Below are positions 62,013 to 64,000 of a stretch of DNA of 64,000 bases, one piece after another (the first letter of the stretch is position 1; every line of letters begins with the position of its first letter). Source of the DNA: JADJPO01 sp963724535 (GTDB lineage: Bacteria > Actinomycetota > Actinomycetes > Actinomycetales > Kineosporiaceae); assembly GCA_963724535.1 (NCBI GenBank), contig CAVRVD010000026.1:73010-137009 (forward strand), given 5' to 3'. The translations under genes were made by a program, and so were the position numbers. The notes under the pieces were generated by a model that made no database searches, was not told where the DNA came from, and saw nothing but the letters and a program-made list of their open reading frames with translations.

Positions 62013-62614
62013 CGGCCCTCCTGGCCACCGGTCTCGCCGTCGTCGGTCGGTTTCCGCAGATCCGGCGACTGGCCCAGACCCTGGACCGCTCCGGAGTCTC
62101 GCTGGCCGCCCCTGCCATCGGGGCGGTCACCGAATGCGCCTGGGTCGGGTACACGGGGGCGGCCGGGCTCTGGGCCGGGGTGCCTGCTGGAGTGCTCATG
62201 GTGCTGGCGAACCTGACCGTGGCCATGCTTGTCGTCGGCTGCGGTGCGGCGTGGCGGACGGCGATCACGGCGGCCGGGCTCTGGGCCGGGCTGCTCGTCG
62301 TGCTGAGCGGGTACGGCGGCATCGTGCTGCTCGGCGCGGCGCTGGCCGGGGCCTACTTCGTGCAGATCGTGCCCGCCGTGTGGACGGTGTACCGCTGCGC
62401 CCTGCCCAGCGGCGTCGCTGCGGCGACGTGGCTGGTGGCCGGAGTGGAGATGACGTTGTGGGCCGCGTACGGCCTGGTCCATGCCAATCTCGCCTACACC
62501 TGCCTCGGTCTGGTCGGTCTGTGCGCCTCGTTCCTGGTGTTGCTGCGCCTGACTGTGGCCTCGCGGGTCGAGGGTTCCAGCAGACTGGCGGCGTGCTGGG
62601 ACTTCTCGCGTTGA
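61970..62614 (+). CDS. PQ-loop (SWEET-like) membrane protein
   Basis: 214 residues with seven predicted membrane helices. A PQ-loop is seen in LAVVGRFPQIRRLAQTL and a second, degenerate one in AYFVQIVPAVWTVYRC. It may be a duplicated semiSWEET-type carrier for a sugar or another small molecule. ATG 61970 has AGGA 6 nt before it; ATG 61991 is an alternative. The start lies inside the 21-codon ORF, and the end overlaps the CaCA gene by 22 nt. Confidence 0.68.
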   Translation: MVGGVSVMLWAADLAALLATGLAVVGRFPQIRRLAQTLDRSGVSLAAPAIGAVTECAWVGYTGAAGLWAGVPAGVLMVLANLTVAMLVVGCGAAWRTAITAAGLWAGLLVVLSGYGGIVLLGAALAGAYFVQIVPAVWTVYRCALPSGVAAATWLVAGVEMTLWAAYGLVHANLAYTCLGLVGLCASFLVLLRLTVASRVEGSSRLAACWDFSR

Positions 62615-63546
62615 CCGCAGCGGCGGTGCTGCTCGCCGTCGGTGCCGAGCTGTTCGTCGAGAACGTGGCCGGAGCCGCCCGCCGGCTGGGGCTCACCGTG
62701 CTCGCCGTCGGCGTGCTGCTGGCAGGGGCTGAGCCCGAGGAGGCGTTGACCGGGGTGCTGGCCAGTGCACAGGGCCGACCCGGGCTGGCCGCGGGTGACG
62801 CGATCGGCGCCAATGTCACCATGCTCACCGCTGCCCTCGGCCTGGCTGCGCTGGCCCGGCCACTGCCGATCGGACGGCGGGTGCGCCAGTATGCGGTCGG
62901 CTCGGCGCTGGCCGGGCTGGCGGCCCTGACGGCGCTCGCCGACGGCTCGGTGTCGCGCTGGGAGGGGGCCGCGCTGCTCCTCGGCTACGCCGGGCTGGTC
63001 GCCGTGGTCTGGTGGCGCGAGCGGGAGCCGCCCGCCATCGGCGAGCTCGCCGAGATCGACGAGGACGGGACCGACGACCTGGACGACGAGCCGGTGGAGC
63101 GAGCGACTCGCTCGCTCCTGCTCGCCGTCCTGGGGATCGTCGTGATGACCCTTGGCGGCGCCATGGCGGTCGAGGGGGCCACCCGGGTGGTCGACTCGTT
63201 CGGGATCGGCGACGAGGCGGTGGGTCTGACCGCGCTGGCGTTGGCCACCACGGCCGAGCTGTTCGCCCTGGTCTGGGCGGCGCTGCGCCGGGACGTGCTC
63301 GAGGTCGCCGTCGCCGGGGTGGTCGGCAGCGCCGCCTACAACGCCACCGTCTCCCTCGGCCTGGCGGCTGTGGTCCGTCCCCTCGACCTGACCGGGATGC
63401 GTGCCGGGCTGCTTCCCGGCGCCGCGGTGGCCGCCGGGCTGCCGCTGCTCGTGGTCGCCCTGGCCCGGGCCGGCCACCTACCCCGGGCGGCGGGCGGGGT
63501 GTTGGTGCTGGGCTACCTGGCGTATCTGGTCGCAGTCCTGGGGTGA
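62593..63546 (+). CDS. CaCA-family cation exchanger
   Basis: 317 residues with about ten membrane helices in two repeated halves. Alpha repeats: AEPEEALTGVLASAQGRPGLAAGDAIGANVTML and ATTAELFALVWAALRRDVLEVAVAGVVGSAAYNATVSLG, each with the ion-binding acidic residue. The joining loop (about 150-175) is acidic. Typical members have GSNIFN; the ANVTML and AAYNAT versions make this a divergent sodium/calcium exchanger. The ion is not known. It overlaps the PQ-loop gene, so both are in one operon. Confidence 0.75.
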   Translation: MLGLLALTAAAVLLAVGAELFVENVAGAARRLGLTVLAVGVLLAGAEPEEALTGVLASAQGRPGLAAGDAIGANVTMLTAALGLAALARPLPIGRRVRQYAVGSALAGLAALTALADGSVSRWEGAALLLGYAGLVAVVWWREREPPAIGELAEIDEDGTDDLDDEPVERATRSLLLAVLGIVVMTLGGAMAVEGATRVVDSFGIGDEAVGLTALALATTAELFALVWAALRRDVLEVAVAGVVGSAAYNATVSLGLAAVVRPLDLTGMRAGLLPGAAVAAGLPLLVVALARAGHLPRAAGGVLVLGYLAYLVAVLG

Positions 63547-63575
63547 GGCGCAGGGTGCAAGGCAGCAGCCGCCGC

Positions 63576-63989
63576 TCAGCCGGCAAGCAGCGCGTCGATC
63601 CGCCCGGCCAGAGCCGGTTCCGGCTGCGCGCCGATCACCCGGCCGACGGTCTCACCGCCGCGGACGAAGGCCAGGGTGGGGATGCTGCGGGCGTCGAACC
63701 GGGCCGCAGCGACCGGGTTGTCGTCCACGTTGACCTTGACCACTTTGACCCTCCCCGCGTAGCGGACGGCCAGCCGCTCCAGCACCGGGGCGACCATCCG
63801 GCATGGCCCGCACCAGGGCGCCCACAGGTCGACCATGACCAGCTGCACGGTGGTCAGCGCGGCGTCCAGCTCGGCGTCGGAGGCGTCCACCAGCCACGGC
63901 AGCGGGGCGTGGCAGGAGGCACACTGCGGGCGGCCCGATGTCGCCACCGGGACCCGGTTCTTCGTGCTGCACGAGGGGCAGGCGGTCAC
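63576..63989 (-). CDS. trxC: Thioredoxin 2 with N-terminal zinc ribbon
   Basis: 137 residues. Two CxxC pairs (CPSC and CASC) at about residues 4-7 and 23-26 form a zinc ribbon; a thioredoxin domain follows with WAPWCGPCRM and the cis-Pro in SIPTLAF. TrxC reduces protein disulfides and resists oxidative stress. GTG 63989 start; only 11 nt upstream remain in the window, so its ribosome-binding site cannot be judged. It is convergent with the CaCA gene. Confidence 0.9.
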   Translation of the reverse strand: MTACPSCSTKNRVPVATSGRPQCASCHAPLPWLVDASDAELDAALTTVQLVMVDLWAPWCGPCRMVAPVLERLAVRYAGRVKVVKVNVDDNPVAAARFDARSIPTLAFVRGGETVGRVIGAQPEPALAGRIDALLAG

Positions 63990-64000
63990 GCGCGAGGACA

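Overview
This is a very GC-rich (roughly 70-75 %) chromosomal window from an actinobacterium. GTG starts are frequent, many coding regions overlap by GTGA or ATGA, and there is a mycothiol S-conjugate amidase. The gene order metB, greA, DUF4307, mca, small membrane protein, hemolysin III, Z-isoprenyl synthase, phoH2, fumarase, DUF4245, xseB/xseA, ispH, ychF matches the Mycobacterium tuberculosis Rv1079-Rv1112 neighbourhood in outline. No rRNA, tRNA, CRISPR array, insertion sequence or prophage was recognised. I cannot name the genus.

Layout. 1-2.4 kb: end of hypE, then a membrane Ser/Thr kinase on the other strand. 2.5-6.6 kb: metB, a MutL-type mutase-reactivation ATPase and a coupled threonine ammonia-lyase. 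6.6-12.6 kb: greA, DUF4307, mca, hemolysin III, Z-isoprenyl synthase and PIN-PhoH. 13-15.5 kb: two cell-wall lytic proteins whose C-terminal domains are almost identical at DNA level. 15.5-20 kb: methyltransferases, carbonic anhydrase, moeA and an AbiEi-like protein between related palindromic repeats. 20-28.3 kb: class I fumarase, a DMFase-like lipoprotein, and a sucrose cassette (amylosucrase, LacI regulator, fructokinase) with two LacI-type operators. 28-32 kb: DUF4245, DUF2079, and a protealysin-like M4 protease with its emfourin inhibitor.

32-44 kb: exonuclease VII, ispH, an E. coli-type argA (unexpected here), rmuC, redox and transport genes, ychF, DUF1971, GNAT and arfB. 45-51.5 kb: a DUF222/HNH nuclease with a possible SOS box on its start, an ABC-F ATPase and a Ca2+-type P-ATPase. 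51.5-61.4 kb: the conserved rplM-rpsI-glmM-coaA-acpS-nnr-hydrolase-tsaE-tsaB-rimI-tsaD block. It serves ribosomes, amino-sugar, CoA and ACP activation, NAD(P)HX repair and t6A tRNA modification. 61.4-64 kb: an aminotransferase remnant, a structured leader with a 21-codon ORF ahead of a PQ-loop protein and a CaCA exchanger, and a zinc-ribbon thioredoxin.

The most notable observations are the initiation regions of acpS and nnr. acpS is preceded by an 11-codon leaderless ORF ending in an ATGA overlap. nnr is preceded by five copies of a 14-bp repeat that form a relay of mini-ORFs, each stop overlapping the next start. Others are the SOS-like box on the HNH gene, the tandem operator at hemolysin III, the structured leader at 61.8-62.0 kb, the 208-of-209 scale identity between the two lytic proteins, and the foreign-looking argA.
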